A program made the position numbers and the translations under genes. A DNA stretch of 64,000 nucleotides from Streptomyces sp. NBC_00344. Its GTDB lineage: Bacteria > Actinomycetota > Actinomycetes > Streptomycetales > Streptomycetaceae. The notes beneath the pieces were generated by a model. The model had not been told where the DNA came from. It worked only from the letters and a program-made list of their open reading frames with translations, and made no database searches. Every line of letters starts with the position of its first letter. Position 1 is the first letter of the stretch. This document shows positions 17,123-26,445 of this stretch, piece after piece. The stretch is from the NCBI RefSeq assembly GCF_036088315.1, contig NZ_CP107996.1:3747001-3811000 (forward strand), read 5' to 3'.

Positions 17123-18472
17123 GTGAGCCAGTACGTGTCCAGGCTCGGCGGCCGAATCGGTGCACCCGCGCGTCCCCCGAGGCTGATGTTCCCCGGGCAC
17201 CGCAAGCCGCGCCGGGTCGCCATGCTGAGCGTGCACACCTCGCCGCTGCACCAGCCGGGTACCGGCGACGCGGGCGGGATGAACGTCTACATCGTCGAAC
17301 TCGCCAAGCGGCTGGCCGCGATCAACATCGAGGTCGAGATCTTCACCCGGGCCACCACAGGCGGCCTTGAGCCACTCGTGGAGCTTGCGCCCGGGGTGCT
17401 GGTGCGCCATGTGGACGCGGGCCCGTACGAGGGCCTTGCCAAGGAGGAGCTGCCGGCCCAGCTGTGCGCCTTCACCCACGGCGTGATGCAGGCCTGGGCC
17501 GGCCACCGGCCCGGCTACTACGACCTCGTCCACTCCCACTACTGGCTCTCCGGACACGTCGGCTGGCTGGCGGCCGACCGCTGGGGTGTGCCGCTGGTGC
17601 ACGCCATGCACACCATGGCCAAGGTCAAGAACGCGGCGCTCGCGGCGGGCGACACACCCGAGCCGGCCGCCCGGGTCATCGGCGAGACGCAGATCGTGCG
17701 GGCCGCCGACCGGCTGGTCGCCAACACCGCCGAAGAGGCGGACGAACTGGTCCGCCACTACGAGGCCGAGGCGGGCAAGGTCGCGGTCGTTCATCCCGGC
17801 GTGAACCTCGACCGGTTCCGCAAGGCCGACGGCCGCGCTGCCGCGCGGGCCAGACTCGGTCTGCCGCAGGACGCCTTCATCCCTCTCTTCGCGGGCCGCA
17901 TCCAGCCGCTCAAGGCCCCCGACATCCTGCTGCGCGCGGTGGCGGTCCTGCTCGAACAGGACCCGTCGCTGCGCTCGCGCATGGTGGTTCCGGTGGTGGG
18001 CGGCCCGTCCGGCAGCGGTCTCGCCAAGCCGGAGGGGCTGCAGAAGCTGGCGGCCATGCTGGGCATCGCGGACATCGTCCGCTTCCGCCCGCCGGTCGGC
18101 CAGGACCAGCTGGCCGACTGGTTCCGTGCCGCTTCGGTCCTGGTCATGCCCTCGTACAACGAGTCCTTCGGACTGGTCGCCATAGAGGCTCAGGCGACCG
18201 GCACACCGGTGATCGCCGCGGAGGTCGGCGGGCTGCCTGTCGCCGTGCGCGAAGGGTCCACCGGCTTCCTGGTCCCCGGCCACGAACCGGCCAAGTACGC
18301 GGCCGCCCTGCGCCGCTTCCTCGACGCCCCGCACCTGGTCGACCGGATGGGCGACGCGGCCGCCCGGCACGCCCAGTGCTTCGGCTGGGACACCGCGGCG
18401 TCCGCGACGGCGGACGTCTACACGGCCGCGATGCACGAGCACCGCAGGCGCGTACGCTCGCACCATGGCTGA
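17123..18472 (+). CDS. mshA: D-inositol-3-phosphate glycosyltransferase MshA (mycothiol step 1)
   Basis: A 449-residue GT4 glycosyltransferase that adds GlcNAc from UDP-GlcNAc to 1L-myo-inositol 1-phosphate, the first step of mycothiol synthesis. Diagnostic sequence includes VAMLSVHTSPLHQPGTGDAGG and MNVYIVELAKRL at the N terminus, HSHYWLSGHVG, VHPGVNLDRF, FAGRIQPLKAPD and SYNESFGLVAIEAQATG (the E-x7-E donor-sugar motif). The GTG at 17123 is used since SQYVSRLGG is the usual beginning and GAGGAGAGG lies about 9 nt upstream. Its stop overlaps the next gene's ATG by 8 nt. Confidence 0.96.
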   Translation: MSQYVSRLGGRIGAPARPPRLMFPGHRKPRRVAMLSVHTSPLHQPGTGDAGGMNVYIVELAKRLAAINIEVEIFTRATTGGLEPLVELAPGVLVRHVDAGPYEGLAKEELPAQLCAFTHGVMQAWAGHRPGYYDLVHSHYWLSGHVGWLAADRWGVPLVHAMHTMAKVKNAALAAGDTPEPAARVIGETQIVRAADRLVANTAEEADELVRHYEAEAGKVAVVHPGVNLDRFRKADGRAAARARLGLPQDAFIPLFAGRIQPLKAPDILLRAVAVLLEQDPSLRSRMVVPVVGGPSGSGLAKPEGLQKLAAMLGIADIVRFRPPVGQDQLADWFRAASVLVMPSYNESFGLVAIEAQATGTPVIAAEVGGLPVAVREGSTGFLVPGHEPAKYAAALRRFLDAPHLVDRMGDAAARHAQCFGWDTAASATADVYTAAMHEHRRRVRSHHG

Positions 18473-18965
18473 CGCGACCGACGTACAACGGGTCATCGAG
18501 CAGGCGTTCAAGGACGCCGAGCTGGAATGGGAGTCCCCGGAACCGGGGTCCTACGTGGTCAAACTCCCCGGCACCCGGAAACTCTCCACCACCTGCTCGC
18601 TGATCGTCGGGAAGCACTCGCTGTCCGTCAACGCCTTCGTGATCCGGCATCCGGACGAGAACGAGGCCGGGGTGCACCGGTGGCTTCTGGAGCAAAATCT
18701 CCGGCTGTTCGGGGTGAGCTACGCGATCGACTCGCTCGGCGACATCTATCTGGTGGGGAAGCTGCCGTTGACGGTGGTGACGCCGGACGAGATCGACCGC
18801 CTGCTGGGGTCGGTTCTCGAGGCGGCGGACGGACCCTTCAACTCACTGCTGGAGCTGGGGTTCGCGAGCGCGATTCGGCGCGAGTACGCCTGGCGGGTGG
18901 ACCGCGGGGAGTCGACCCGGAACCTGGACGCGTTCACCCATCTGACCGGAGGAACCGCGGGCTGA
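18465..18965 (+). CDS. YbjN-domain protein
   Basis: 166 residues with the YbjN/DUF1790 fold, seen in the pattern WESPEPGSYVVKLPG, then CSLIVGKHSLSVNAFVIRHP, then VHRWLLEQNLRLFGVSYAID and GDIYLVGKLPL. These proteins have a fold like type III secretion chaperones, and their role is unsettled. The ATG overlaps the end of mshA by 8 nt, so translation is coupled and the two are expressed together. Any link to mycothiol metabolism is inference from position only. Confidence 0.88.
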   Translation: MADATDVQRVIEQAFKDAELEWESPEPGSYVVKLPGTRKLSTTCSLIVGKHSLSVNAFVIRHPDENEAGVHRWLLEQNLRLFGVSYAIDSLGDIYLVGKLPLTVVTPDEIDRLLGSVLEAADGPFNSLLELGFASAIRREYAWRVDRGESTRNLDAFTHLTGGTAG

Positions 18966-19044
18966 GCTCGGGAGCGGCAGCACGGCCACGCGTTCCCGGG
19001 TTCGCTTCGCGGGCGACGATTCCCGGCGCCGACGTGCCTCAGAG

Positions 19045-19086
19045 GTCGGGACTCTGATGTCGGGATTCTGACGTCGGGACTCTGAT
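19045..19086. repeat. Three tandem 14-nt repeats
   Basis: GTCGGGACTCTGAT occurs at 19045-19058 and 19073-19086, with the variant GTCGGGATTCTGAC between them and a fourth partial copy after. It lies in the 456-nt gap between the YbjN-like gene and the beta-helix gene, in which I see no coding sequence. Function unknown; it could be a simple slippage repeat. Confidence 0.8.
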
Positions 19087-19384
19087 GTCCGGGAGGCGGA
19101 TCGGATCCGCCGGCCGTCGGCACCGAACGGCGGCACCGATCGCCGGCCGCCCGGAACGGCTGTGGCCTTCGGTCCCGGCATCCCGGCCGCATCCCAGCCG
19201 CCCGCGCGCATCGCTGCTGCCCCACGGGCGCCGGTAAACCGGGTGTTCGCCACCGCTGAGCGCCCGCCCTTCCGCGGCCGCCGCACTTCTCCGGCCGCGG
19301 ACGCTGTCGCACCACGCTGCCGCCTCATGCTGTCGCACCTCTTCCGCGGTCCCCGCTGTTTCTGGCATGCTCACCGCCAACGTA

Positions 19385-19405
19385 GATATGAATATTGTTC
19401 ACATC
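19385..19405. promoter_or_regulatory. AT-rich imperfect palindrome upstream of beta-helix gene
   Basis: The 21-bp stretch centred on 19395 pairs at 8 of 10 positions, with inner half-sites TGAA and TTCA and outer GAT and ATC. It lies 17 nt before the ATG at 19422. In this GC-rich genome such an AT-rich dyad is a likely repressor site, for example for a GntR- or LacI-type sugar regulator encoded elsewhere. Confidence 0.5.
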
Positions 19406-19421
19406 CATGAAAGGTGGGCTC

Positions 19422-21086
19422 ATGGGGAACATCAGCAGGCGAGGACTGCTGGGCAGCGCGACAGCGGTTGTGGCCGCCATCGCCGCACCGGGGGGAACAG
19501 CAGTGGCCGCATCCCGTCGCCCACCCGGGGAGACCGCCATCTGGCGGGAGTTCGCCAGGGCCCCCTACACCCACCCGCAGATCCCGTACATCGGACGGGC
19601 GGGCCGCCGCACCGGCGAGCTCCGCTTCCCACGGCGCCCGGTGGTCGCCGATGTCGTGGTCCACGGCGCCGATCCCACCGGCGAGCGCGACTCCGCGCCC
19701 GCGATCAACCGTGCCATCGCCGCTGCCGGCCAACGCGGCGGTGGCACGGTCCTCATCCCGGAGGGGACGTTCCGGATCGACGGCCTGATCCGGATCGGTC
19801 ACAGCAACGTCGTCGTGCGGGGCGCGGGCAGCGGTCGCACCACGCTCCACGCGACCAGAAGCCTCACCGAGCTGATCGGCCCGTACGGCTCACGCTACGG
19901 AGGCGACAAGTCCTCCTGGTCCTGGGCCGGAGGACTCATCTGGCTCTGCCCGGCGGACCGGTTCGCCACACTGACCGGCGCGATCAGGGAACAGGAGTGG
20001 CCTTTCGAGGGATGGACGGGCAACAAGCGCGACGAGTGGGAAACCCTCACCACCGTCGCCCCGGGACTCCGGGGCGACCACACCATCACCGTCCACGACA
20101 CCCGCGGTACCGGCCGCGGTGACCTCGTACTGCTGCGCCTCGCCGACGACGCGGATCACACCCTGCTGGAACACATGTCGGGTGGCGGCCCGGGCCCCGA
20201 GGCGTACTTCTGGGACGACAAGACCAAGCTGACCTCGTATGTGCCGTACGAATGGCCGGTGCGCGTCACGGCCGTGCACGGACACCGGCTCACTCTGGAG
20301 CGGCCGCTCCCGCTGGACATCCGCCCGGAGTGGGATCCCCGGCTCACCACCCATGTCGCGCCGCTGACCGGGTCCGCTGTCGAGGGGCTCACCCTGGAGG
20401 CGGTGCTCACGCCCCAGTCGCAGCATCTGCTCGACAAGGGCTACAACGGCGTCACCTTCCAGTGCGCCTACGACTGCTGGGCGGACGACGTCGTCGTCCG
20501 CAACGTCGACAACGGCTTCGGTCTGGTCGCCGCGTCCGCCACCACCCTGCGCCGCACCCGCGTCGAGGGCCGGGGCTCCCACCACCCGTACTTCTGCCGC
20601 GAGGGCTCGCACGACAACCTCGTCGAGGACTTCGCCATTGCCCGGCGCACCGTCCCGGCGCCGGCCGGCACCCAGCTCCACGGCATCAATGTGGAGGGGC
20701 TTTCCAGTCACAACGTCTGGTCGCGGGGCGAGATGGAGATGGGCACCTTCGACTCGCACCGCGGTCTGCCGTTCGCCAATGTCCGTACCGACATCACGGT
20801 CGACAACACCGGCCAGCACGGCGGCGACGCTTCGGCAGGACCCCTCTTCGGCGCCCGGTTCACCCACTGGAACATCAGGGTCACCAACGGCCGCGAGGGG
20901 CTGATGAAGATCGACGGCCTCGCGCCGTACAGCGCGAGCGTCGGCATCAGCACGGTCAGCCCGTTCGGCCAGATCGACGTGCCGGACTTCACCGGAGATC
21001 TGCACGCGCGACTGGAGGCGTACGGCACGCCGGAGGCCGTGCGGCCGGGCAACCTGCACGAGGCGCAGCGGGGCCTGCGGCCGTAG
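19422..21086 (+). CDS. Tat-exported right-handed beta-helix protein (pectate-lyase-superfamily-like)
   Basis: 554 residues. A twin-arginine signal (SRRGLLGSATAVVAAIAAP, ending near residue 30 at AVAA) sends it out of the cell folded. The mature part opens with VVHGADPTGERDSAPAINRAIAAA and GGGTVLIPEGTFRI, the classic start of pectate-lyase-superfamily/GH28-like beta-helices, then rungs with N-x-V-x-N-V repeats and SHHPYFCREGSHDNLVEDF. It probably cleaves or binds a polysaccharide. The start at 19422 is supported by AAAGGTGGG 6 nt upstream. An AT-rich palindrome precedes it. The exact substrate and catalytic residues are not evident. Confidence 0.8.
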   Translation: MGNISRRGLLGSATAVVAAIAAPGGTAVAASRRPPGETAIWREFARAPYTHPQIPYIGRAGRRTGELRFPRRPVVADVVVHGADPTGERDSAPAINRAIAAAGQRGGGTVLIPEGTFRIDGLIRIGHSNVVVRGAGSGRTTLHATRSLTELIGPYGSRYGGDKSSWSWAGGLIWLCPADRFATLTGAIREQEWPFEGWTGNKRDEWETLTTVAPGLRGDHTITVHDTRGTGRGDLVLLRLADDADHTLLEHMSGGGPGPEAYFWDDKTKLTSYVPYEWPVRVTAVHGHRLTLERPLPLDIRPEWDPRLTTHVAPLTGSAVEGLTLEAVLTPQSQHLLDKGYNGVTFQCAYDCWADDVVVRNVDNGFGLVAASATTLRRTRVEGRGSHHPYFCREGSHDNLVEDFAIARRTVPAPAGTQLHGINVEGLSSHNVWSRGEMEMGTFDSHRGLPFANVRTDITVDNTGQHGGDASAGPLFGARFTHWNIRVTNGREGLMKIDGLAPYSASVGISTVSPFGQIDVPDFTGDLHARLEAYGTPEAVRPGNLHEAQRGLRP

Positions 21087-21151
21087 CCGCCACGGTCCCG
21101 GCGCGGGCCGCCGGGGGTGCGGGCTGATCGGACCCGGGAGAACATGCCGGT

Positions 21152-22789
21152 ATGAGCGCTGAAGGGCACGTACCGGACTCCTCGTCCCCCGGTGCCGGAA
21201 CGGCCGGCTCAGGGCCCGCACCGAACCAGACCCTGACGCTGGCGGCCATGCTGTTCGCCGTCTCCATGACGTTCATCGACCAGACCATCGTGGCCATCGC
21301 CGCGCCGGACATCATCGACGAACTCGGTCTGTCCTCTTCCGGGATGCAGTGGGTGATCAACGCCTATCTGCTGACCCTGGCCGCCTTCTTCGCGCTCGGC
21401 GGGCGGTTGTCCGACATCTTCGGGCACCGCCGCGTCATGCTGATCGGCACCGTGGTCTTCGTGGTCTCGTCGGTGCTGTGCGGAGCGGTCCCCACGGGGG
21501 ACTTCGCCCAGACCTGGCTCATCATCTTCCGGGCCACCCAGGGTGTCGGAGCGGCGCTGATGTTCCCGGCGGCCCTCGCCGTGGTCGTCGCCGTCTTCCC
21601 GGTGGACCGCCGCGGGCGCGCGCTGGCCCTGTTCTTCGGTCTCTCGGGCGCGCTCACCGCCGTGGGCCCGATCCTCGGCGGCTGGCTCACCGACTGGACC
21701 TGGCGCGCGATCTTCTGGGTGAACGTGCCCATCGCTGTCATCGCGCTCGTACTGACGCTCATGGCCCGTATTCCGCAGGTGTCCCGCCGCGATCCGCTCG
21801 ACGTCCCGGGTGCGGTGCTGGTGGCCGCCGGGATGGGGCTGAGCGTGCTCGGTCTGCAGCAGGCGTCGGCGTGGGGCTGGAGCAGCGTCACCACCTGGCT
21901 CTGCATCGTGGGCGGACTGCTCGTCCTGGTGCTGTTCTGCGTCTACGAACGACGGGCCAGGGTTCCGCTGATCAGGCTCGAGGTGTTCAGGGAAAGGGCC
22001 TTCACCGTCGATGTGCTGGTGCTCTTCTTCTCCATGCTCGCGTTCGTCCCGGTGTTCTTCTTCGCCTCCGTGTACGCGCAGGTGTCTCTCAGCGCATCAC
22101 CGAACCAGGCGGGGCTCTACCTGCTGTACTTCTTCATCGGTTTCGGCCTCGCCTCCCAGTGGGGCGGCCGCATCCTGGACAAGCGCGGAGCCCGCCCGGC
22201 GCTGAAGCTCGGATCGGCGCTCGGCGCGGTCGGGTTCGCCCTGTGGGCCGGCAAGCTGACGACGCTTTCGATGCACGACCAGTGGCCGTACGCGGCGCTG
22301 GCCGGTGCGGGCATCGGACTGCTGCTGGCCCCGGCCTCAACGGACGCGGTCAACCGGGCGATCGGAGCGTCGTACGGCGAGGTCACCGGCATCACGCAGA
22401 CGGTGCGCAACTATGCGGCGAGCGTCGGGCTCGCCGTGTTCGGCACGGTCCTCACCCATGTCACCACCAACCGGGTCGCCGACACCCTCCAGGCCAGGGG
22501 GATCCCGTCCGGGCCGGCGAGGAGCGCCGCCCGCCAGGTCGCCGAGGCCGTCACCGGGAATGCGGACGCCCGCCGGCCCACGGGGTCGGGGCCGGTCGCG
22601 ACCGCGACCCGGGATGCCATGAGCTCGGTCCGGATGGACTTCGCCGAAGCCAACAGGGCGGTCTTCTACGGCATGGCGGGCGCCCTGGTCGTCGCGTTCA
22701 TCTGCTCGTACTTCCACCCGGGCACCCGGGTGACGTCCAGGCCGGAGACGGCGCCGCACCCGACGGGCCAGGACACCGCCCCGGCCTGA
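21152..22789 (+). CDS. MFS drug exporter, DHA2 (14-helix) family
   Basis: 545 residues with 14 hydrophobic segments. The DHA2 pattern is clear: FIDQTIVAIAAPDI (motif D1-like) in helix 1, QWVINAYLL in helix 2, and motif A GGRLSDIFGHRRVMLIG between helices 2 and 3. GPILGGWLTDWTWRAIFWVNVP matches the motif C and ending of EmrB/QacA-like proton antiporters. It exports a small toxic compound or antibiotic at the cost of the proton gradient. No TetR gene is adjacent. The gene ends with an Ala/Pro-rich cytoplasmic tail. Confidence 0.9.
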   Translation: MSAEGHVPDSSSPGAGTAGSGPAPNQTLTLAAMLFAVSMTFIDQTIVAIAAPDIIDELGLSSSGMQWVINAYLLTLAAFFALGGRLSDIFGHRRVMLIGTVVFVVSSVLCGAVPTGDFAQTWLIIFRATQGVGAALMFPAALAVVVAVFPVDRRGRALALFFGLSGALTAVGPILGGWLTDWTWRAIFWVNVPIAVIALVLTLMARIPQVSRRDPLDVPGAVLVAAGMGLSVLGLQQASAWGWSSVTTWLCIVGGLLVLVLFCVYERRARVPLIRLEVFRERAFTVDVLVLFFSMLAFVPVFFFASVYAQVSLSASPNQAGLYLLYFFIGFGLASQWGGRILDKRGARPALKLGSALGAVGFALWAGKLTTLSMHDQWPYAALAGAGIGLLLAPASTDAVNRAIGASYGEVTGITQTVRNYAASVGLAVFGTVLTHVTTNRVADTLQARGIPSGPARSAARQVAEAVTGNADARRPTGSGPVATATRDAMSSVRMDFAEANRAVFYGMAGALVVAFICSYFHPGTRVTSRPETAPHPTGQDTAPA

Positions 22790-22877
22790 TCGCCCCTCGC
22801 CCGGTCCTTTGGTCCGGGGCCGGGCTGATCCGGCGCCGCCTGATCCGCCCGGCCTGATCTGCGCCGGACGTGCCGGG

Positions 22878-24221
22878 CTAGCCGGTGGGTGCGCCCGCCG
22901 GGTCCGCCATGCCGGCCCGGGCCGGGGGCTCCGTCGGCACCACGGTCTCCGCGATCTCCACGGCCTCGACGACGTCCGCGATCTCCGCTGGAGAGAGCAC
23001 CGTCCCGGGAGCGGCCTGTACGGCGGGCAGCCCCCGCAGCAGCAGCCAGTAGCCGAAACCCGCCACCGTGCCCAGCGCCGCGCACGTCCCCCACAGCCAC
23101 TCCGCGCCGAAGTGGTCGATCACCAGGCCGGACATCAGCGGGGCGACCAGCGCGGCGACCGCCCATGACATCGTGTACATCCCCTGATAGCGGCCCCGGC
23201 CGTGAAGCGGGGAGAGCCTGACCACCAGGCCCGTCTGGGTGGGGGCGTTGACGATCTCGGCGAGGGTCCATACACAGACCGTCAGGGCGTACACCGCGAT
23301 GGAGCCGGCGAAAGCGGTCAGGCCGAAGCCGTACCCCGCGAGCACCGAGGAGATGATCAGCAGCCGGCGCGGGTCCCGGTGTTCGATGAAGCGGGTGACC
23401 GGGATCTGCAGGGCGACGATCAGTACGCCGTTGACGGCCAGCGCCGAGCCGTAGTCGGCACTGTTGAAGCCGTCCTCGCCCATCGCCACCGGCAGACCGA
23501 CCGATGCCTGCTGGAAGAGCAGGGCGACCACGAAGGACAGCCCGACCACGCTCATGAAACGGCCGTCGCGCAGCACCGTGCTCATCCGGACCGCCGCGTC
23601 GGTCGTCTTCTCCACCGCGGTGCGCACCGGGCGGGACTCGGGCAGCTTGAGGAACACCACGACCGCGCAGGCCAGCGTCAGTGCCGCCTCTCCGATGAAG
23701 CCCGCGAGGTAGCTGTACTGGGCGATGAAGCCCGCCCCGGCGGACGAGACAGCGAACCCCAGGTTGATGGCCCAGTAGTTGAGGGAGAAGGCCCGGACCC
23801 GGTCCTCGGGCTTCACGATGTCCGCCATCATCGCCTGCACGGCGGGGCGCGAGGCGTTGGATGTCATGCCGACCAGGAAGGCCACCGCGGCGATCGACAC
23901 CGGGTCCCGCATGAAGCCGAGCAGCGCGACACAGAACGCTGTCGAGACCTGGGCCACCAGCAGGGTGGGCCGCCGGCCGAGCCGGTCGGTCATGACTCCG
24001 GCGACCAGCGAGGAGATCACGCCACCCAGGCCGTGCAGGGAGGCGACCAGGCCCGCGTAGGAGGCCGAGTACCCCCGGTCCAGGGTGAGATAGAGCGCCA
24101 TGAAGGTGGCGACGAACGCACCGAGCCGGTTGATCAGCGTGCTGGTCCACAGCCACCAGAACTCCCGGGGCAAGCCCGAAACGCTCTCGTGTACGGCGCG
24201 CCGGAGACGGGCGACGGCCAT
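22878..24221 (-). CDS. MFS transporter, 12-helix (MdtH-like)
   Basis: 447 residues with about 12 membrane segments. Motif A appears as GVMTDRLGRRPTLLV, and ASRPAVQAMMADIVKPEDR is the loop found in MdtH/multidrug-type MFS members. The start MAVARLRRAVHES at 24221 has a CTGGGGG-type site upstream; the frame extends to 24272 but the extra 17 residues look like leader. It is divergent from gpmA, with palindromes in between. Substrate unknown. Confidence 0.85.
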   Translation of the reverse strand: MAVARLRRAVHESVSGLPREFWWLWTSTLINRLGAFVATFMALYLTLDRGYSASYAGLVASLHGLGGVISSLVAGVMTDRLGRRPTLLVAQVSTAFCVALLGFMRDPVSIAAVAFLVGMTSNASRPAVQAMMADIVKPEDRVRAFSLNYWAINLGFAVSSAGAGFIAQYSYLAGFIGEAALTLACAVVVFLKLPESRPVRTAVEKTTDAAVRMSTVLRDGRFMSVVGLSFVVALLFQQASVGLPVAMGEDGFNSADYGSALAVNGVLIVALQIPVTRFIEHRDPRRLLIISSVLAGYGFGLTAFAGSIAVYALTVCVWTLAEIVNAPTQTGLVVRLSPLHGRGRYQGMYTMSWAVAALVAPLMSGLVIDHFGAEWLWGTCAALGTVAGFGYWLLLRGLPAVQAAPGTVLSPAEIADVVEAVEIAETVVPTEPPARAGMADPAGAPTG

Positions 24222-24315
24222 CGGAATCCCCCAGGAGTGCGACAGGAACAGCAGCGGATGTGTAAGCGTCACTCAGGACTCTGGGAGATTACATAGCCGG
24301 GGGTCCCGGCCGCCA

Positions 24316-24352
24316 GTCAATTGACGCAGGGCGTCAATCCATGGCCATGGAT
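24316..24352. promoter_or_regulatory. Nested palindromes before gpmA
   Basis: Three dyads overlap: GTCAATTGAC (24316-24325), TTGACGC/GCGTCAA around AGG (24321-24337), and the perfect 16-bp ATCCATGGCCATGGAT (24337-24352). They lie in the gap between the divergent MFS gene and gpmA, 22 nt before the gpmA start. They could be an operator or a leader hairpin; I cannot name a regulator. Confidence 0.5.
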
Positions 24353-24374
24353 CGGGTGGATTAGATTGGGGGCC

Positions 24375-25133
24375 ATGGCCGACGCACCGTACAAGCTGAT
24401 CCTCCTCCGCCACGGCGAGAGCGAATGGAACGCAAAGAACCTGTTCACCGGCTGGGTGGACGTCAACCTGACCGAGAAGGGCGAGAAGGAGGCGGTCCGC
24501 GGCGGTGAGCTGCTCAAGGACGCCGGCCTGCTCCCCGATGTCGTGCACACCTCGCTCCAGAAGCGCGCCATCCGCACGGCCCAGCTGTCGCTGGAGGCCG
24601 CGGACCGCCACTGGATCCCGGTGCACCGCTCCTGGCGCCTGAACGAGCGCCACTACGGCGCACTCCAGGGCAAGGACAAGGCGCAGACGCTCGCGGAGTT
24701 CGGCGAGGAGCAGTTCATGCTGTGGCGCCGCTCCTACGACACCCCGCCGCCCGTCCTCGAGGACGGCACGGAGTTCTCGCAGAGCGACGACCCGCGCTAC
24801 GCGACCATCCCGCCGGAGCTCCGCCCGAGGACCGAGTGCCTCAAGGACGTCGTCGTCCGCATGATGCCCTACTGGTACGACGGCATCGTCCCGGACCTGC
24901 TGACCGGCCGCACGGTACTGGTCGCGGCGCACGGAAACTCGCTGCGCGCGCTGGTCAAGCACCTCGACGGCGTCTCGGACGAGGACATCGCCGGGCTCAA
25001 CATCCCGACCGGCATCCCGCTCGCGTACGAACTGGACGCCGCATTCCGCCCGGTCAAGGCCGGCGGCACCTACCTCGACCCGGACGCGGCCGCCGCGGCC
25101 ATCGAGGCGGTCAAGAACCAGGGCAAGAAGTAA
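24375..25133 (+). CDS. gpmA: 2,3-bisphosphoglycerate-dependent phosphoglycerate mutase
   Basis: 252 residues. It interconverts 3- and 2-phosphoglycerate in glycolysis through a phosphohistidine. Visible are the catalytic motif [17 protein letters not shown], the second His in [16 protein letters not shown], and the family sequences [25 protein letters not shown] and GIPLAYEL. The length is normal for dPGM. The ATG at 24375 is used; the upstream in-frame extension lies in the palindromic promoter region. A strong bidirectional terminator follows. Confidence 0.97.
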   Translation: MADAPYKLILLRHGESEWNAKNLFTGWVDVNLTEKGEKEAVRGGELLKDAGLLPDVVHTSLQKRAIRTAQLSLEAADRHWIPVHRSWRLNERHYGALQGKDKAQTLAEFGEEQFMLWRRSYDTPPPVLEDGTEFSQSDDPRYATIPPELRPRTECLKDVVVRMMPYWYDGIVPDLLTGRTVLVAAHGNSLRALVKHLDGVSDEDIAGLNIPTGIPLAYELDAAFRPVKAGGTYLDPDAAAAAIEAVKNQGKK

Positions 25134-25145
25134 CAGAAATAGCGA

Positions 25146-25186
25146 TCAGCCCCTGACCTGCATTTACGTTGCAGGTCAGGGGCTGA
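25146..25186. terminator. Strong hairpin terminator after gpmA
   Basis: A perfect 17-bp stem (TCAGCCCCTGACCTGCA and its complement) with a 7-nt loop starts 12 nt after the gpmA stop. It could also stop transcription arriving from the right. Confidence 0.85.
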
Positions 25187-25213
25187 TTCCTGTTCCGGGC
25201 CCCGGCTGGGCCC

Positions 25214-25530
25214 TCAGTGCAGAGGTTCGTCCGGCCGCAGAGCCGCACCAAGAGCCTTCCGAGCACGGTCACGACTGCTGGGCATGAGGTGGGCGTACAC
25301 CTTCAGCGTGAGTCCCGGACCACGCGTTACGGATCCCCGGCACTCAGTTGCACGTTCAGCCTTGAAAGGCGCGATGCAGCGGACCGGGTGCTGGTCCACG
25401 CTCAGCCCGGCGAGCTGGGCGACCTCCTCGCGGCGCAGCCCCGCACCGCTGTCGCCCGCTTGAGGGCAGGCTCACGTCGTCCGGCTGGATCCGGGCGCGG
25501 CGCGACTGCGGGTACCCGCTCGGACCTGTA
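25214..25530 (-). pseudogene. Decayed XRE regulator fused to a tyrosine-integrase C-terminal remnant
   Basis: Read leftward, one frame gives SRRARIQPDDVSLPSSG, the start of the common MmyB-type XRE regulators. After a one-base frameshift near 25450 the neighbouring frame continues with GLRREEVAQLAGLSVDQ, the next part of that helix-turn-helix. The same frame then leaves the family and ends in LTLKVYAHLMPSSRDRARKAL, which is the C-terminal tail of phage-type tyrosine integrases (Y nucleophile region). No intact gene is present. In actinobacteria such XRE genes often face an SDR gene, as here (25687). The remnant suggests that an element once integrated in or beside the regulator and later decayed. 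Confidence 0.65.
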
Positions 25531-25686
25531 TCTATGGCAGCAGTCCAGATGGTGGGGGGGCACCCGAGCCTGGTACGGGCAGCAGACCCAGGAACAGCAC
25601 GGCCCTGGGTGGCCGTCGCGATCGGCAGCACGGTGAAGGGCGTCAGCAGGACATACCCAGCACCACCACCTCAGGGAGCATGTCGC

Positions 25687-26445
25687 ATGAGCTACGACAA
25701 CCTAGGCCGTACCGCAGTCGTCACCGGAGCCGCCAGCGGCATGGGGGAGGCCACCGCCCGGCTACTCGCGGCGAACGGCGCCCGGGTGGCGCTGCTGGCC
25801 CGCCGCGCGGACCGGCTGGACGAGCTGGCTGAAAGCATCGCCGCAGCCGGCGGACAGGCGCTGGCCGTACCGGTCGACGTCACCGACGGCGCCTCCGTAG
25901 ACGCGGCCGCCGACCGGATCCACCATGCGTACGGTCCTGTCGACCTGGTGGTGAACTCGGCCGGCGTCATGCTGCCCAACCCGGTCGACGACGGCCGGAT
26001 CGACGAGTGGTCCCGCATGATCGACACCAATCTGACGGGTGCGCTGCGGATCATCCGCGCCTTCACAGCCGACCTCGTCGCCGCGGCGGCCGAGCGGCGG
26101 CCGGCCGATCTGGTCAACATCTCATCGAACGGCGCGCACGTGACATTCCCCCAGTACGCCGTGTACGGGGCGACCAAGGCCGCGCTCACCCACCTGTCGG
26201 CAACACTGCGCACCGAACTCGGCACGCGCGACGTCCGCGTCACCAACATCGAGCCAGGGCTGACCAGGACCGAGCTCGATCAACACCTCGACAACCCGGA
26301 GCTGTCATCACAACTCGGGGACATGTACGAGGCGATCGGCACCCTGGCGCCGGAGGATGTCGCCGACCTCATCGGGTATGTCGTCAGCCGACCCGCGCAC
26401 GTCAACCTGCGCCAAGTGATCGTGCTGCCGAACCGGCAGGTGTGA
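25687..26445 (+). CDS. Short-chain dehydrogenase/reductase (SDR)
   Basis: 252 residues of the classical SDR type. The cofactor motif is TGAASGMGEA (T-G-x3-G-x-G, residues about 13-20), followed by NSAGVM (N-A-G-like), the catalytic Ser in NISSNGAH and YAVYGATKAAL (Y-x3-K). An Arg pair in LLARRADRLDEL suggests NADP preference. CAGGGAG lies 8 nt before the ATG. The presumptive divergent XRE regulator is destroyed, so expression may now be unregulated. Substrate unknown. Confidence 0.9.
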   Translation: MSYDNLGRTAVVTGAASGMGEATARLLAANGARVALLARRADRLDELAESIAAAGGQALAVPVDVTDGASVDAAADRIHHAYGPVDLVVNSAGVMLPNPVDDGRIDEWSRMIDTNLTGALRIIRAFTADLVAAAAERRPADLVNISSNGAHVTFPQYAVYGATKAALTHLSATLRTELGTRDVRVTNIEPGLTRTELDQHLDNPELSSQLGDMYEAIGTLAPEDVADLIGYVVSRPAHVNLRQVIVLPNRQV

